NCBI GenBank assembly: GCA_905250125.1
Contig: CAJNOL010000399.1
Location: forward strand, 82,747-146,746
Length of the DNA stretch: 64,000 bases
Reading direction: 5' to 3'
Source: Rotaria sordida
Taxonomy: Eukaryota; Rotifera; Eurotatoria; Philodinida; Philodinidae
Shown here piece by piece: positions 46,346-61,045 of the stretch. Under the pieces are notes generated by a model. That model saw only the letters and a list, made by a program, of their open reading frames with translations. It ran no database searches and was not told where the DNA came from. Position 1 is the stretch's first letter. Each line of letters opens with the position of its first letter. The position numbers and the translations under genes were made by a program.

Positions 46346-49239
46346 CAAGAATTTGATTGTATATGACAAAAATTCTTTTTTTGTTAATTAATATTATCTG
46401 CGTCTTTTCATGGTTGGAAAATTACATCAATAATGTAGAAAGTATACTAATTCTTTTCTAGGTCATTTTTCGAAAGGCAATATGCTTCATTTTATTTCAT
46501 AGTCAAATAGTTTTTCTGATAAATTAATATACCATATCTTTACTCTTGATCTTGTATACACAATGATATTAACTTTATATTTTTTACTCTTTTAAGATTC
46601 AACATGTTTGTTTGTTTTTTTAGAAGAAATATTAAATAAAGAATATAAATACGTACATTTACTTATCACTCAATGATATAATTTATTTTAATTTATATTT
46701 TAATATAAATCATATCGCACGTTTGTTCGCACTACCGACGATAGCGTTAACGACTTTCCATCCCAGCTATTAACAATTGTGAAGTGTGTTTTCTATACAA
46801 GTTTGAATTATTTATTAGAAAGAATTCAAATTAGTCGAGAAGAAAACTGTTTCAGAATATGTTTTTATTAATATAAAAATTTTTCAATGACATCTATAAT
46901 AAAAAAAACATATCTCATAATTGGGATTGATTTGGATTCTGTGACTAGTACAAGCGACTCAAGATCACGATAGAGAATCGAAAATGACTTAATTCTTTCA
47001 ATTTTACCAGACTTCAAAAATAATCATTCGTTTTTATACAATACTTTCCAAAAAAAAAACGACGGTAGCTTCTCAATAGTTATCACATATGAAGAACTAT
47101 ATCAAATAATAAACTCTTAGCATTATTTGTCAAGTATAATCTATTGCTTAGACTACGATTTTATTTTGTATAGAATTGTTGATTAATTTAATCTGTAGAA
47201 TTATTCAACGATAAAAACTCACTAAAATTTCTTGAAAGACTATACGAAAAAAACAAACAAATTATTAATTTATTAACAAAAAACCAAACACTTTCTACAA
47301 TTGATATAAAAAAAATAAAAATAAAAATAAAACTTGTTATTTCTCAATAATATATAATTAAATTCAAATATAAAAATATTATATTGTGGAATTAAACTTG
47401 TTCAATAAACTATTATACATCGATACAAAAATAGAAATATATATCTAGTAATGATGAATAAGATGATTGAAGATCATAATAAAACACTAATGTGAATTTG
47501 CAAGAATATGAAAAATGATTAGTATACTTGTCATTTGATTAGCTATTTTTATGTGACCAAATCGATAAAGTTGAATATTTTATGATGCGAATAAACATCG
47601 ATCAATCGATGAAAGTAACACATAGTCAATTGAAATATATGGTGTTACTCATGATAAAAATACATGTATTCATCAGCATTTAAGGTTCAGTTTTTTCTTC
47701 TGTATTATTATATTGAATAGTTGCTATTAATTTTTCAAATATTCTAAAATTAATACAAATACAGTAGATATTAAAAAAATAATGTCCACAAGAAATTCAA
47801 TATAATTTTTTGCAGATTACAAATAGATTATTTTTTAAAATATGATCAACATAACTTTGAATTCAAATTACTATTTTAAGATGTAAGAAAATATTCAAAT
47901 TATTTGTATGAAATTGGTCAATAATTATCTTATAAAAAATTATGTTCAGTTCCGTTTTGTCGGCTAATTGAGACCAATTAGAGAAATTTTCTGATTGGTC
48001 GTTGACATAACTGTTTTTTTTTTCTTTGATATACTATATTTTAATAATTAATCGTTTGGTCGACAAGTCAAGGTGCAATTAATAGAGAACATTAAGAATC
48101 ACCACTGACTTATTAAATTTTACCTAGAAATATAACTAATAGCAATATATTTGTTTATTTTTAAATAATAATATTGAATAAGAAAAGATATGAGTTCTGA
48201 TCTCCTCTTAAGCCACACCCCCACTCACAGTACTATTGCATCAATTCTTTGTTTCTCTGTTATTTGTCAACAAAGATGAATACTCATTATGTGTTTAATT
48301 CATTAAACCTTAACTTGTCGACTAAACAATTAATTATGAGATCGCGATCTATCAAAGGAAGGAAAAGTTGTCGACACAGTGGGAGAAAAAAATTTCTGTT
48401 GACAAAGTGGGAAAATTTTGTTTTTAATTATGAAATCGACAAAATAGACGTCCTTAGAATGAAGAGGTTTCTCTAATAAACATCAAATTATTAATAAATA
48501 GACTTATAAAAATTCCCAGTAAACCGGATGTTTTTTAACTAAAAAGCAAATTTTATGTCATCGTATTACTTGTACTTGAAATCCATAGAATTTTTCTTGA
48601 TTACATTGAACCAGCTAGTTCAAATAAACAATTCAATCGGTGAAAAATCAGTTCGGTTAATATATTAATTAATCAAATAGTTCTTTCGAGAAAAGTTTAT
48701 TACTACAGTTTCATAAAGTTAAACATGATGAAACTCATGCGACTCTTAGAGTTTCTAATAGTAATAAGTTTAATTTTAGTCTGTCATATTTCATATACGC
48801 TAATTCTAAGAGTGAACGAAGAACTCGGGTAAAGCTTTTCATCGAGTACTTTACAATATCTATGACTTGTTTCACATGATTTTCTTCAATAAAGACTTGA
48901 TTTCGATCTATTCTTATTTGATGTTATTACTTAATACAACTGAAAGTATTTCAATTCTTAATAGAATACTACTGTCGATAGGAAGACAAAATGAGCTATA
49001 AAGTACGATTTTAAGTTAGACTTGCTATTTTTACGTTTTTTTCAATGCTTAGATATTTTGACCATTGCATGATCCTATAAAAAATCTTGGCTCACATTTT
49101 TGTATTAAAAGAATGAATTGGAAATCATTAGTCATTGAGACTTTTTGACAATTGATTAAAAGTAATCGAGAAAAATGAGCTCAATATCTCGACATAAAAC
49201 ATCTGTACTTTAGACAAAATTTAACCTCTGTGACAGCTG

Positions 49240-49550
49240 GTGAACTTATAGTATCCATAATAAATTCATGCAGCATTATTCGTGATCCTTATTGTACAAT
49301 GAGAAGTCATCAGCTCAACATTAACAACTGAACTTTTGATGGTGACTAGAAATTTGTCAGTTGAAAGCTTTCAAGATCATATTTTTAGGTCTTCAAAAGT
49401 TGTGGGAATTCCTAAAAATGAGCAAAACAGTTCAACTTCAGTGTCATAAAAATTGATAAAAACCGATTGTAACAGTTCAGTCGAACCCGATTGGCGATCG
49501 GCAAACCGTTGATCTGGTTTTGACTGTGACTATAAGATTATTGCAAAGTC
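49240..49550 (+). repeat. Inverted repeat R5, left arm
   Basis: About 300 bp that reappears inverted at 51880-52150. Strong blocks are gactagaaatttgtcagtt and a 'gattggcgatcggcaaacc' segment matching gattggtgatcgataaacc on the other arm's minus strand. The 2.3-kb interior has no coding signal. Confidence 0.7.
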
Positions 49551-51879
49551 TAATGATCGGAATCGTATAAAATCTTATATGGTCTTATCAAATCATAATG
49601 CGAGATCTCAATTTTTTAATTAGTTTTTATAACGATAGCTTTGTGCGTTTAAACAAATGTATAGACGATTAGATGCATTCTAATTGCAACGCTACGCCCT
49701 TTAGAATTGAAAACACATCTTCTATGTCGTGTTACTTATCTATTAAAATATTATGTCACACATAATTCCATCAACTTAATTGAATAGAAGTACGTTTTTT
49801 AAGATCATATTAATTATTAATTCGATGTCAGTAACTTCTTTTTGTTTTCCTTTTAAATTATTCATTTCTCTATTTTAGATTATTATATCGATTCGGTTAA
49901 AGAGAAATTAACTTTTTCTTGTGGTTTGAATCATTGACATCTTTATTTCAGATGATATTTATCATTGATTCAATAGAAGTAATCTTTATGAATTTAAATT
50001 ATTTAGTTTTCATTTAAGTTTATTTTATCAATTGAAGTCACTAGAAGTAGTTTTTTCTTTTCATTCTTTTTTGTTTATGTTTTCCTTTTGAGTTTTTGTA
50101 ATTTTTCTCAATGAATATGCATATATATTATTTAAGATAAAAAGGCTTTCTCTAGAAAATAAGCCGAAAAATAGAACAAAATCAAGTGTACAACGTTGTG
50201 AGAAACCCTAGAAAATCATAAATACATCATGCATCATCTAACATTAAGATCATAGAAGAATCGTATACTACGATTTTATCAGAAACAGTAGTTTGAAGAT
50301 CGGCATATGAAATCCTACAAGTTCATATATGGTTCTCATACGATCCTGAAAGACCATACACTGAGTTTCTATATGATCTGGTAAGAATTAAACAAAATCT
50401 TATAATTAGACTGTTTAACCTAGGTCACGCCTCATAAACAATTTCAATATTTATGTTCTCTTATCCTTGTTCGAACGAGACTTTAATATATGACAGAATA
50501 ATTTCCATACTATGAAACCATATATTTGAATTGTTCTTTTTATTTTAAGACAGTGATAATGCATCTTAACAGAGAAAAAGCGTACTTTACTATTTTCTGA
50601 TACTTCTTTGTACTTCTGCACTTTTCATTTGACTTAGAATCTATTGCTAAGGTATTAACTTTTAATATTTATGATAAACAATACTTCATGCATGTAAATT
50701 ATATAAAATCATACAGATCGATGATAACAAAAAGAATACAATAAATAATAAAATGATAGAAATAGAAATGCATCACATCTCTTTAAAGAGAATAATTTAA
50801 CCGTTTTTCTGAGAATCAACTGAGCTAGATGAATCTCTAACCAATAGTATAATAACAAGTAAAAAAGGAAGAACAGCGTTCATAACAAACTTCAAGAAAA
50901 AGATATTTATAGAAATATATAACAGCTTATTTCACAAAAGAACAAATAGAAAAACAAAGATGAATAGAGGTCTAAAAGAAAAGAAAAAAAAATATATATT
51001 TTAAGTACAATTGTTTTTTTGTTTTGCATAAGCTGATGACAATTGTGATAAACTTAGCCTTGAAGAATAACAAGAGAAAATATAAGAAAATGAAGATAGT
51101 AATATCGATAATAAAATTTAGTAATGATGAAGCGGTAAATAATAAAAATGTGAATATGACAAAATAAATTTTACTATTACAAGAATTTTCAATGAAACTA
51201 AATTATGTAAACGAGATTTTTGTTTTATAGCGAAAATTCATGATAAGAAAATATATCGTAGGTTAGATTAAAGTTTAGTTCAGAATAAAATCTTATGGTC
51301 TTAACTAAATAGTTCAGTTTGAAAGTTTCATAGTTGAGACCATAATTATTATAAAGTGAACTAGAAAGATTTCAAATTCAACTAGTTCCAATTAAAATAT
51401 TTTAATCGGCATTGAATTTCTATCTTTCCTCCAACGTATATTAAATACATAAATAATTGACTTATTAATTGTTAATTGATAGTAACAGGCATTTGTAAAA
51501 TGAAGACTTTTTAATTATTCATTCAAATCGCAAAGATCAGTAATAATTTCGTAATTGATTGTTTAGATAGGATTTTTCTTTACCAACGAAATGCAGAAGA
51601 ACTTCTCTAAGTACACATTCATGTATATCATCGTACTTCCTAAGTAAAAAAAAAATTCGTTTAATGGATTACACTAATACATATAACAATAGCTCAAAAA
51701 CAAGATTGATATTGTACTTTTCAAACGTGATCATTGTATTTTATTCAGTCACCTAAAATTTGATATTTTCCAGTTGCTTTTCAAATCTTCAACCATAGAT
51801 CAATGAAACATGTACATATTCGAGTTATTGAGTTTGATATCATTTTATTTGCCATCTTTCTAAGATATCAAGGTAGTGA

Positions 51880-52150
51880 TACGAAAATTGGAACTAGACC
51901 GGCGGTTTATCGATCACCAATCTGGTCCGCTTGAACTTTCACAGCCGGCTAGTTTAAGTCAGTTTTTTTATCGATTTTCAAGGCTTGAAAATCTTGAACT
52001 GACAAATTTCTAGTCATCATCAAAATTTCAGCTCTAAATATTGAGCTCACAGATTCTCGTCGTACTATAAGAGCCTCGACTTATACTGACGCACGATTAA
52101 CCGAGAGTTTTTCTGCGAACATGGTCACAGTCACATTCATGACATGACTG
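51880..52150 (-). repeat. Inverted repeat R5, right arm
   Basis: Inverted counterpart of 49240-49550 (aactgacaaatttctagtc; ggtttatcgatcaccaatc). Together the arms could bound an approximately 2.9-kb element or be two independent insertions. Confidence 0.7.
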
Positions 52151-54303
52151 TGACTACTGTGCAGATATCTAGAAGAAACTTATTTAGATAAAATAAGGAA
52201 GAAACAAAATAGTATTGTTAAAAATGTATATACATAAACATATTCGTACGAAAACTTAGAAATATGTTTACAATATCTTCTTTATGAACTAATCATTAAA
52301 TTTCAAACCTGAGTAAGATAATATCTTAGCAATAAATGTTGAAAAGAGATCAAGTCATTTTTTCTTTGTAGAATTGAATTTCTAACGGAACACTCCATAA
52401 ATTCAAAAGCATTTTTTTTTCTCTCAGTAAGACTATTTCCTTAAAAAAAATTATATAGAAAAAAAAAAAGTATTTTAAACTACATCCGTTTTTCACACTG
52501 TTATACTGTATAATCTTTTCAGGAAACATTCACTATGTAATTTAATCGAGGGCGAATAAGTCCAAGCAAAAACAATTTCATTCATTTATGTTCTGAAGTA
52601 GTCAAATGAGACAATGCAGAAAAAATTAAGTTGACTGCTTATTAATAATTTATATATATATATATATATAAATTTCATTTTAAAATTATTTTCTTGGATG
52701 AATTAACATCAACTTTATTTCTTATAACAACCATCGAATTTATTCTTTTTATACTTTTCTTGTTAGTGTAAGTCAATTTTATTCTAAAATTTATTATGTT
52801 TCATGATTAAATGAATGCTCAAAATAACTTTAAAAACATCTTGAGAACGACTTATAAACCAACTAATTTATGACATTGATTAGCAACTACAATACCATTC
52901 ATTTTGTCTATTGACTCTTTAGAAATATATAATTGAATTAACTTTATTCCTGCTAAGACAGCTTATCCAACAGTTCAACATCCACCCATTCTATTATGTT
53001 GAACGAACTATAAATAAATATTTTCCCTTTTGACCTTTTTAAACTTTGAAACCATTTGACTTAATAAAAGAAATGAGTATTGACGACATAGATGACTCTA
53101 CAATAATAAATAATTTGTCAAACTACAAATAGTATGCTTCATGTAATTATATTGTCTTAGATCATTGATTCGACGGATTTAATAATAGACTATCGCATGA
53201 ATTCCATAGCTTACATACAGAAATGAATATTGAATCTATTCATCTTGCAGAAAAAGTAACGCCCTCTATTTTGGATATCAATAGGATTAGTTTATTGCTT
53301 GACCATTGCATCGTTTCAATAGTTTTTATTTGTCTATTTTACAGACCAGAGAGAATCAGTCGGTCGAACAGTTATTGATTACTTTCGTTTGATTAATGAT
53401 CATATATTGATTGGGTGAATAGATGGATAGCATACTCATGCATTCAAATGCATGATGAATTACTAACTGATCGAAGACTATATTTCCGCATTCTTTTTTT
53501 CTTTTTCTTACTATAGTAAAGAAATACGATTTTAGTTACTGTTGTTATTCTTTTTTTTTTTATTGTGCTTTTTCTTTTTTCATTCTTAGATAAATTAATA
53601 TTTAATACCATATAATTGCTTCATATCGTGAAAGTAAAACATTAAAAATTTTTTATGCACTTTTATTTTTAAAAAAAATTACAATTAATTTATAAGTTAG
53701 ATGACTAACTAATAAAATTAGTAATGATAAATTGTAAAATATAACAAGAATAAAAAGAAAAGAATATAAATAGACTGATTTTTTTTGGCGTAGGAGTGTC
53801 AGAACGACGAAGTCTAACTATGCTTGTATGTGTGTTACATGCGTCATCACAACATTACAGGATCGGTTGGTAGGTTGATTACTTGCACTCGACGGAGAAG
53901 GGGATAAGAAATGTGTAACAATTGTTCGTGCCTTTTTTTTTTCTTTTTCTCTTTTCTTACAATATTCTTCGTCTTTCATGTGTTTTCGTCCGACATATTG
54001 CGGTACCATGGAAAAATGTATGAATAAAACCAATGAAAGATCTATTAATGCTCAATAACATAAATTATTCTAGAAAATTAAAAAGAAAAAAATAATAGCG
54101 TAATATTTTCGGTTGTTTTTCTTTTGTATGTGTCGATATAAAAATATATTTTTTACGTCGCATATGTCATTACATTCATTTATGCATGTCTTTCATCAAG
54201 TTAATAAATATTTTATCACTTTGAGATAAATGTGAAATGTCAAATTTAACCTTGATATATTTTCAGATCATTTCAAATGTTTTATATTTTTTTATAAACG
54301 TTG

Positions 54304-57300
54304 ATGACTAAACAAGACGATCCATTGTCGACTGGTCCATTGACACTTAAATTTACTGGTGTTGATGAAGAAACAACATCCGAAGATGAAGAAGAAGAAG
54401 AAGAAGAAGAAAAAGAAGAAATTGAAGAAAAAAATGTAATTCCAACACATACACCAGATTCTGCTCTATGTACACGTAACGGAAATACGCATAACCTTAC
54501 TATTAATAATTGTTATGGTAATAAAAAAAAAATTGTATTTTAATTTTTTCTTTTCATTTAAATAAATTGTTTTTTTTTTCTTATTTTTAAGAAAATAATT
54601 ATGGAAGTCATCGCCGTAATCAATCAACATCAATTCCATATAAAATTTATTTTGAACATCGTGAACGTTGTTGGACATTTATACCGAATACAGATGTAAT
54701 TGTTGTTAATGTTGCTGTTAGTCGTGAACATCATTTTCGTCTTAATCCATTTTTGTAAGTAATCTCGGTTTTATTTTAGTATCTTCTTTTTTTGTTCATA
54801 AAGCTGTCAAAGACAGCCCAATACAAATCAGCAGAATTGGCTTGAACGTTTAAATACCAGGTAGTCACAACACGAAAACAAATAATTGGAAGAATACGCT
54901 GACCATATAAAATGCTTTCTAAAATGACTTATTTCGCTGATTCAATTTTTGTTTTTTTTTTATCAAGAATTTTTTTTTTCTATATAATTTTTGTTCTTAA
55001 GATATACAATAACACTAAGACATGGTGAATTTAATTGGACAATAACAAAAAAATATAAAGATTTAGTTATATTTTTTGAACGTATGAATGTTTTTCAAAA
55101 AACTGCTGCTTTACCATTTCCGACCACATCGTATGTTTAATAAATAATTGTTATTGAACATATATATTTTTGTAAAAATTTTATATTGTTAGACATCGTG
55201 AAATTCGTCGTCAGATGTCACATTCACATGCTATACAAGGTCTTACACTTAAACCTGATGTGCTTGTTGATGATAATGATATTAATGATCGAGAAGTACA
55301 TAAAGAATTTTGTTGTTTTTTTGTTTTTTCTATTAATTTTGTTTTTTTCATTTTAGAAACTTGTAGCTGACAAATTATATTCCATTGTAAATCATCCAGT
55401 TCTTTCACTGCATAATGAATGTGTAAGTTTTTTGTAAATTTCAAAAACAAATTTTTTTAACTCTTTTTTTTTTACAGATAAAATTTGTTGAATCATCTCC
55501 ATTATCATTTATACGTGAATTAGGTCGTAAATATAAAGAAGGTATTGTAAAAAAAAATTCAGGTGGTTATAGACAAGGTTGTTGTGGTAGTATTAGTGCA
55601 CGTATAAAATGGCTTAAACGTTGGTTAATAACAAAAGATTCATGGATTGCTTATTTAAATCCTAAAACAGGACATGTACGTGCTGTTATGCTTGTTGATA
55701 AATTTTTTCATGTACGAACTGGTCGTGTTCATACTGGTTCAGTTAAAAAATTATATATTTCTAATTTAGCACGGTAAATGTTTTCTTTTTTTTATTTTGA
55801 AGAAAATTTTTATTTTCGCTTTTGTTTTTTTTTTGTAAAGTCGACTTTATTTAAATTGTCCAACTGAACGTAAAGCAATTGAATATTTTGATGATATAAA
55901 TCGAATGTTAAAAACAACTGGTCGAGATTTTCATATTGAAAAACGATTTAATTCATTTGCACCTATAAGAGTAAATACAAAATGTCAATGGCTTGTTGAT
56001 GGTTCAGATTATATGGAAGCTGTTGCTTATGCAATTAAATCTGCTACAGAAGAAATTTATATAACTGATTGGTTTCTTAGTCCAGAAATTTATCTTAAAC
56101 GTCCAGCTTTATCTGATGAATGGCGTTTTGATAAAATGTTAGAAAAAAAAGCGGTAAAAAAATAAACAACAAGGACAATAAAATGTTCTGTTTTTAATTA
56201 ATCAATAAATTTAATTTATTGTAGAATGAAGGTATACGAATATTTGTTTTATTATATAAAGAAGTTGAATTAGCTATTGGAATAAATAGCTCATATTCAA
56301 AAAGAAAATTACTTCAAGCACATCCAGAAAATGTTAAAGTTCTTCGTTATCCTGATCATACAGGACAAAATGCTGTTTTATTTTGGGGACATCATGAAAA
56401 ATTAGTTATTATTGATCAAAGTATTGCATTATTTGGAGGTTTCGATTTATGTTATGGTCGATGGGATAATTATCATCATTTGTAAGATATATATATATTG
56501 AATTTTTCCATCCATATGCTTTGTTTTTCTATTATTTAGATTAACTGATTTTGGAAGTGCATTACCAATGAAACATCATGCAACTCAAAATGTACCAAGG
56601 ACACATAGTGTTCCATTAGTAAGAGAATTTTCTTTTTATATATTGATATCGAAAAATAAATTTACATATAAAAGCATGATAAAGTTCAGTGTTGCAATAA
56701 GAAGAAGAATATTCATTCGATTTCAGCTACCAGGCCATATGAAATATTGCCTAGTGGCGGCAGATTCAATAGTCGGGTAGTTTCCCGACAAGTATGAATA
56801 GCTTTAGCTTTGAAGAGAAAGCCGACATGGTGCAGAAGTTTTACGCTCAACTGCTTGAGCTCTCTAATCATACTAACTAAGATAGTCTCAAAAAAAAAAT
56901 CTCACTACCAGGTAAAAAGTACCTGAATTTTATTTCTTTAATCCCACAGCTTGACTACAAATAGAGTCTATTAAACTCTAATCGTAAAGACTTGATCGAT
57001 CTTCATAATGGAGCAGCTAGAAGATCAAGATAGATTTTTTTTTCTGGAGACGAGAATGTCTCAACATAGAAAATAAATTCTATTCGACAGCTCAATACTA
57101 TCCTTGGGGCTACGTTAGTCATAACAGCAGGTGTATATCACAACGTAGTCAGCATACTATCGGACAAGTGATCCGAGACGAATAGCCATTCTATGACTTG
57201 TCCAGAGTCATTCCATGACTGATGGTACTAAGATTTGCATACAGTATCTTGCGGATACGTGTTGAACAACGCAGCTACTCAGTTACGGTAACTTCCGATA

Positions 57301-60300
57301 GGACATCTTTTCCAATCAATTTTTGAAAATATTGATTCTAGCTCTATTGAAAAGGAAAAAAGTTTCGTAGATCTTTAATTCTATCAGCATATCATAAATA
57401 TCTATAAATTCTTTTCTTCATAAAAATCATGTAGATCAATCAAATGATTCAATCACCAGTATCGATTGATGCACTTGACCTTGATGGTGCGACATGTAAT
57501 CGTTTTATAAATGCAAATGATCATATTGAACAAAAAACTGATCGAACTCCATCTCCATCATCACGTCCAATAACTACTACTACTGATGCATTTTTTCCAT
57601 CAAAAATTGCTCAATTTCGTAGTGAATATCATCTTAAAGATCATCTTAAAGAACCACATTCATTTGGTTCAATTTCATATAATATAAATGATAATTCTGT
57701 TTCATTATCATCAAATCGTTCAATGTCAAAAACACTTAATAATGATCGAACATCTGATACAATTGATCGAATAATAAATCCAACACGACGTTTTTCATCG
57801 TCAGATATTGATCAACAATCTGTTCATCTTTTGGATACACTACAACATAGACAATTAATTGAACAACAAAAAAAACGTCGTATTTATCATTTTAATCATA
57901 CACTTTTTTCAAATATATATAAACGTACACATCGTTTATCATCAGCTGATTCTCATATGTATTTAAGTTCGATACAAAATCGTGAACGTCATACACGTCG
58001 TCGACATCAAAGTGTTAGAGATTCAGATATGACTGATCAACATACAACATCAGATAGTGTTTATAGTCGAGCATTAGAAAAATATATTCTTAATCACGAA
58101 GCAGAAGAACAAGAAGAAGAAAATAACGAAGGACAACAACATCGAAGATATCGAACATTACTTTCTCTATCTGATGGAGGAACTCGACGAATATCAGCTG
58201 CTGCATCATTACGTCATAGACTTTCTTCACATGGTAATACATCTGATTTACAAGTTGAAAATAAACAACAACAATTAAAAATGACAAAACTAAATGCTGA
58301 ATCAAATAATCGTGGAAAAAAACTTTCATTTCTTTTACCACGTCGAAGAGCAAGTTATTATCCAGATGATACATCAAATGTTTTATCGGATGAGCAAAAA
58401 AAGAAACGAGATGTTATATGGCCACTTAAACGATCTTACTCATTTGATACACCTTTTCATCGTGAAACAATTGACGCTTTAAATAAAGGTATGTTTAAAA
58501 GTTAAATTAAAAAGAAAAAAAAAAAGAAGAAAAGAAAAGTTCAATATTCGTCTATTGTAAAACTAATTCCTTTATAGAACATAACTATTCTCCAACCGAG
58601 ACTTGTAAGTAAAAAAATATTCGACTTGTCTGTTGTCCCTTGTACATACAATTATGTCAGCTATTGTGTTTTTTTTTTGATTTCAATATTATTTATTGTA
58701 AATGATAAAATATCATTATTTCATTAAGTTGTGCATGCTATTGTTTCACATGTTGTTTTTAATCAGCGTTTTCTATATAAATATTTATATATATATATAT
58801 ATACACTTTATATCATTTTAGACAGTGGATCACGATGGGAAAGACTTAAACTTGGTATTCAATCAAAAATAAATCGTTTTACAAAATCAACTGAAGATGT
58901 TTCAACATTAACACTTACATCAATGCCTAGAAGAAATTCAACTGAAACACAACCAATATCAACATCACATCGTCATATTGGTATTAATGTTGGTCCAACA
59001 CTTGATCGTATACGTTTACGTGATAAAATTCGTCGTGTAAAATTAAATATAAAAACAACTTGGAAACAACGTTCAGATTTAAATGAATCTGATCAATCTG
59101 ATATTGATAATAGTGATTATTATCGTGATTCATTACATGATGATATGAGTTCATTTATTGGTTCATCAAGAAGATCGACAACAAATCAACTTGGTTTACA
59201 AGGTTCATCAAAATTATGGTTTGGTAAAGATTATGCAAATTTTTTACTTCGTGATTTTCGTAATCTTGATCAACCATTTCAAGATCAAATTGATCGAAAT
59301 ACAACACCACGTATGCCATGGCATGATGTTGGAGCTCTTGTATATGGTGCTTGTGCACGAGATTTAGCAAGACATTTTATTGAACGATGGAATTTTGTAA
59401 AACTACAAAAGGCTAAAGATAATGAACGTTATCCATTTTTATTACCAAAATCTTATGGTAGTTATACACCATGTCCTAAACTTCTTTCGAATACATTTAA
59501 TTGTTCAACACAAGTATGAAACAAAAAAAAAATTTACTTTTTTTTTGTAAGTATTAATTTTTATTTTTATTTTAAAAGGGATTACGAAGTGTTGGTCCAT
59601 GGTCAACAGGTAGAAATGATACAGAAGAATCTATACATAATGCTTTTATTGATATAATAACAAAAGCTAAATATTATATTTATATTGAAAATCAATTTTT
59701 TGTTTCATTAATTGATGATTCAACTGTACGTAATGGTATAGCTGATGCTTTATTTAAACGAATATTACGTGCACATCAGTAAATAAAATGTGTTTTTTTT
59801 TTCGCAAATAATTCTTTTTTATTTCTATCTTTAGAGAAAAAGAAACATTTCGTGTTTATATTGTAATGCCATTAATACCCGGTTTTGAAGGACAATATGG
59901 TACATCGAAAGCTACAGCATTACAAGCTATAACACATTGGAATTATCGATCAATATCTCAAGGTCAACAATCATTATTAGCTCGTTTAGCAAAAGAAGTT
60001 GGTGATCCACATCGTTATATATGTTTTTTTGGTTTACGTACATGGTCTGAAATGAATGGACGTCTTGTATCGGAAATTGTTTATGTACATAGTAAATTTG
60101 CCATAGTTGATGATAATCGTGTATTAATTGGATCAGCAAATATAAATGATAGAAGTTTAATTGGTGATAGAGATTCTGAAGTATCAGTTTTATTTGAAGA
60201 TACAGAATTTGTACGTGGAATGATGAATGGACAAAATGTTCAAGTTGGAAAATTTGCAAGTGGTTTACGTAAAAGATTATTTCGAGAACATTTAGGAGAT

Positions 60301-61045
60301 TTTGATGGAACACAAATAAATTATCAAGATCCAATATCAGATTCATTCTATAAAGATACTTGGTTATCAACAGCAGCAAGAAATACAACAATGTTTGAAA
60401 AGGTATTTTTTATTTTATTAGATTTTTATGAAACACACTCTAAAAAGTAGTGTTAAAGTATACGGAGTAAAAATTTAGACGTACAGACCGTGAAAGACAA
60501 TCTGGAATAGAACTCATCGGGTTCGAATCAGAAAACTTTGGATCCGATGGGTTCTACCCAAGGAACCTATCACGGACTATGACAGATACCTTGAGAATGT
60601 GACAGTTGTTATTGATATATATATATACATATATCAATAACGTCTTGTTCTAATATATAAACTACTTATTGCATTTCTAAAGAGGATAATGATGACATGC
60701 CTTTCAAAATTGATAGATTAAAGTAATCTTTATATGATTAGCAAAGAGTAGCTACATTGTGCTTCACATTTTAATATCGCTGGCATTGTGCTAACAGCTT
60801 CTTTTATTTTATTCTTTTAGATATTTAATTGTATTCCAACTGATTCCGCATTTACATTTTCTCAATTACGTGAAATTCAAGCAGCTTCAAAACTTTGTGA
60901 AACTAATCCTGAAGAAGCACGACGTTTACTTCAATCGATACGTGGTTATTTAGTATTAATACCACATAAATTTCTTTCAAAAGAATATCTTGGACCACGA
61001 TTACCAGCTAAAGAAATTTTAGCACCATCATGGTTTTGGACATAA
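54304..61045 (+). CDS. PLD1: Phospholipase D1/2-type enzyme (PX-PH-HKD-HKD) with long central insert
   Basis: Fifteen exons (54304-54517, 54592-54754, 55002-55130, 55193-55295, 55357-55422, 55478-55773, 55841-56153, 56225-56481, 56540-56618, 57435-58488, 58578-58604, 58822-59513, 59579-59778, 59835-60402, 60821-61045) encode 1461 residues. An acidic N-terminus ([14 protein letters not shown]) is followed by a PX domain ([21 protein letters not shown]), a PH-like segment ([21 protein letters not shown]...[10 protein letters not shown]), HKD1 (His485, Lys487, Asp492 in HHEKLVIID) and HKD2 (His1283, Lys1285, Asp1290 in HSKFAIVDD with [10 protein letters not shown]). The end, SWFWT, fits the conserved PLD C-terminus. 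The enzyme makes phosphatidic acid from phosphatidylcholine. Roughly 800 residues separate the HKDs, against about 430 in mammalian PLD1; the insert (exons 10-12) is Ser/Arg/His-rich and apparently disordered. Confidence 0.92.
56730..57300 (+). repeat. Dispersed repeat R3 (copy b), in PLD intron 9
   Basis: Matches 27060-27430 in inverted orientation: gcttgagctctct, aggtgtatatcacaac and gtgatccgagac. About 180 extra bases interrupt this copy relative to the other. Confidence 0.7.
60617..60650. repeat. Perfect AT-rich palindrome in PLD intron 14
   Basis: A 34-bp dyad with ends gttattgatat / atatcaataac and a TA-rich centre. The surrounding intron (60403-60820) is more GC-rich near 60480-60600 and may be a degenerate repeat. 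Confidence 0.75.

Larger units (their letters stand above)
42744..54303. other. 11.5-kb gene-poor region
   Basis: No open frame here shows domain content, splice context or conservation of pattern. Visible items are TA microsatellites, a purine-rich low-complexity block (43412-43560), an R4 repeat copy (45590-46345) and an inverted repeat pair (49240-49550 / 51880-52150). The part nearest 54.3 kb should hold the PLD promoter and 5' leader. Confidence 0.6.

Noticed and set aside
44000..54000. Search for CRISPR arrays, rRNA or prokaryotic operon features in the gene-poor region
   Set aside because: No regularly spaced repeats, rRNA-like conserved blocks or bacterial gene organisation were seen. 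The window is eukaryotic.
54301..54303. TTG as start of the PLD frame
   Set aside because: The ATG at 54304 is the natural eukaryotic start in the same frame.
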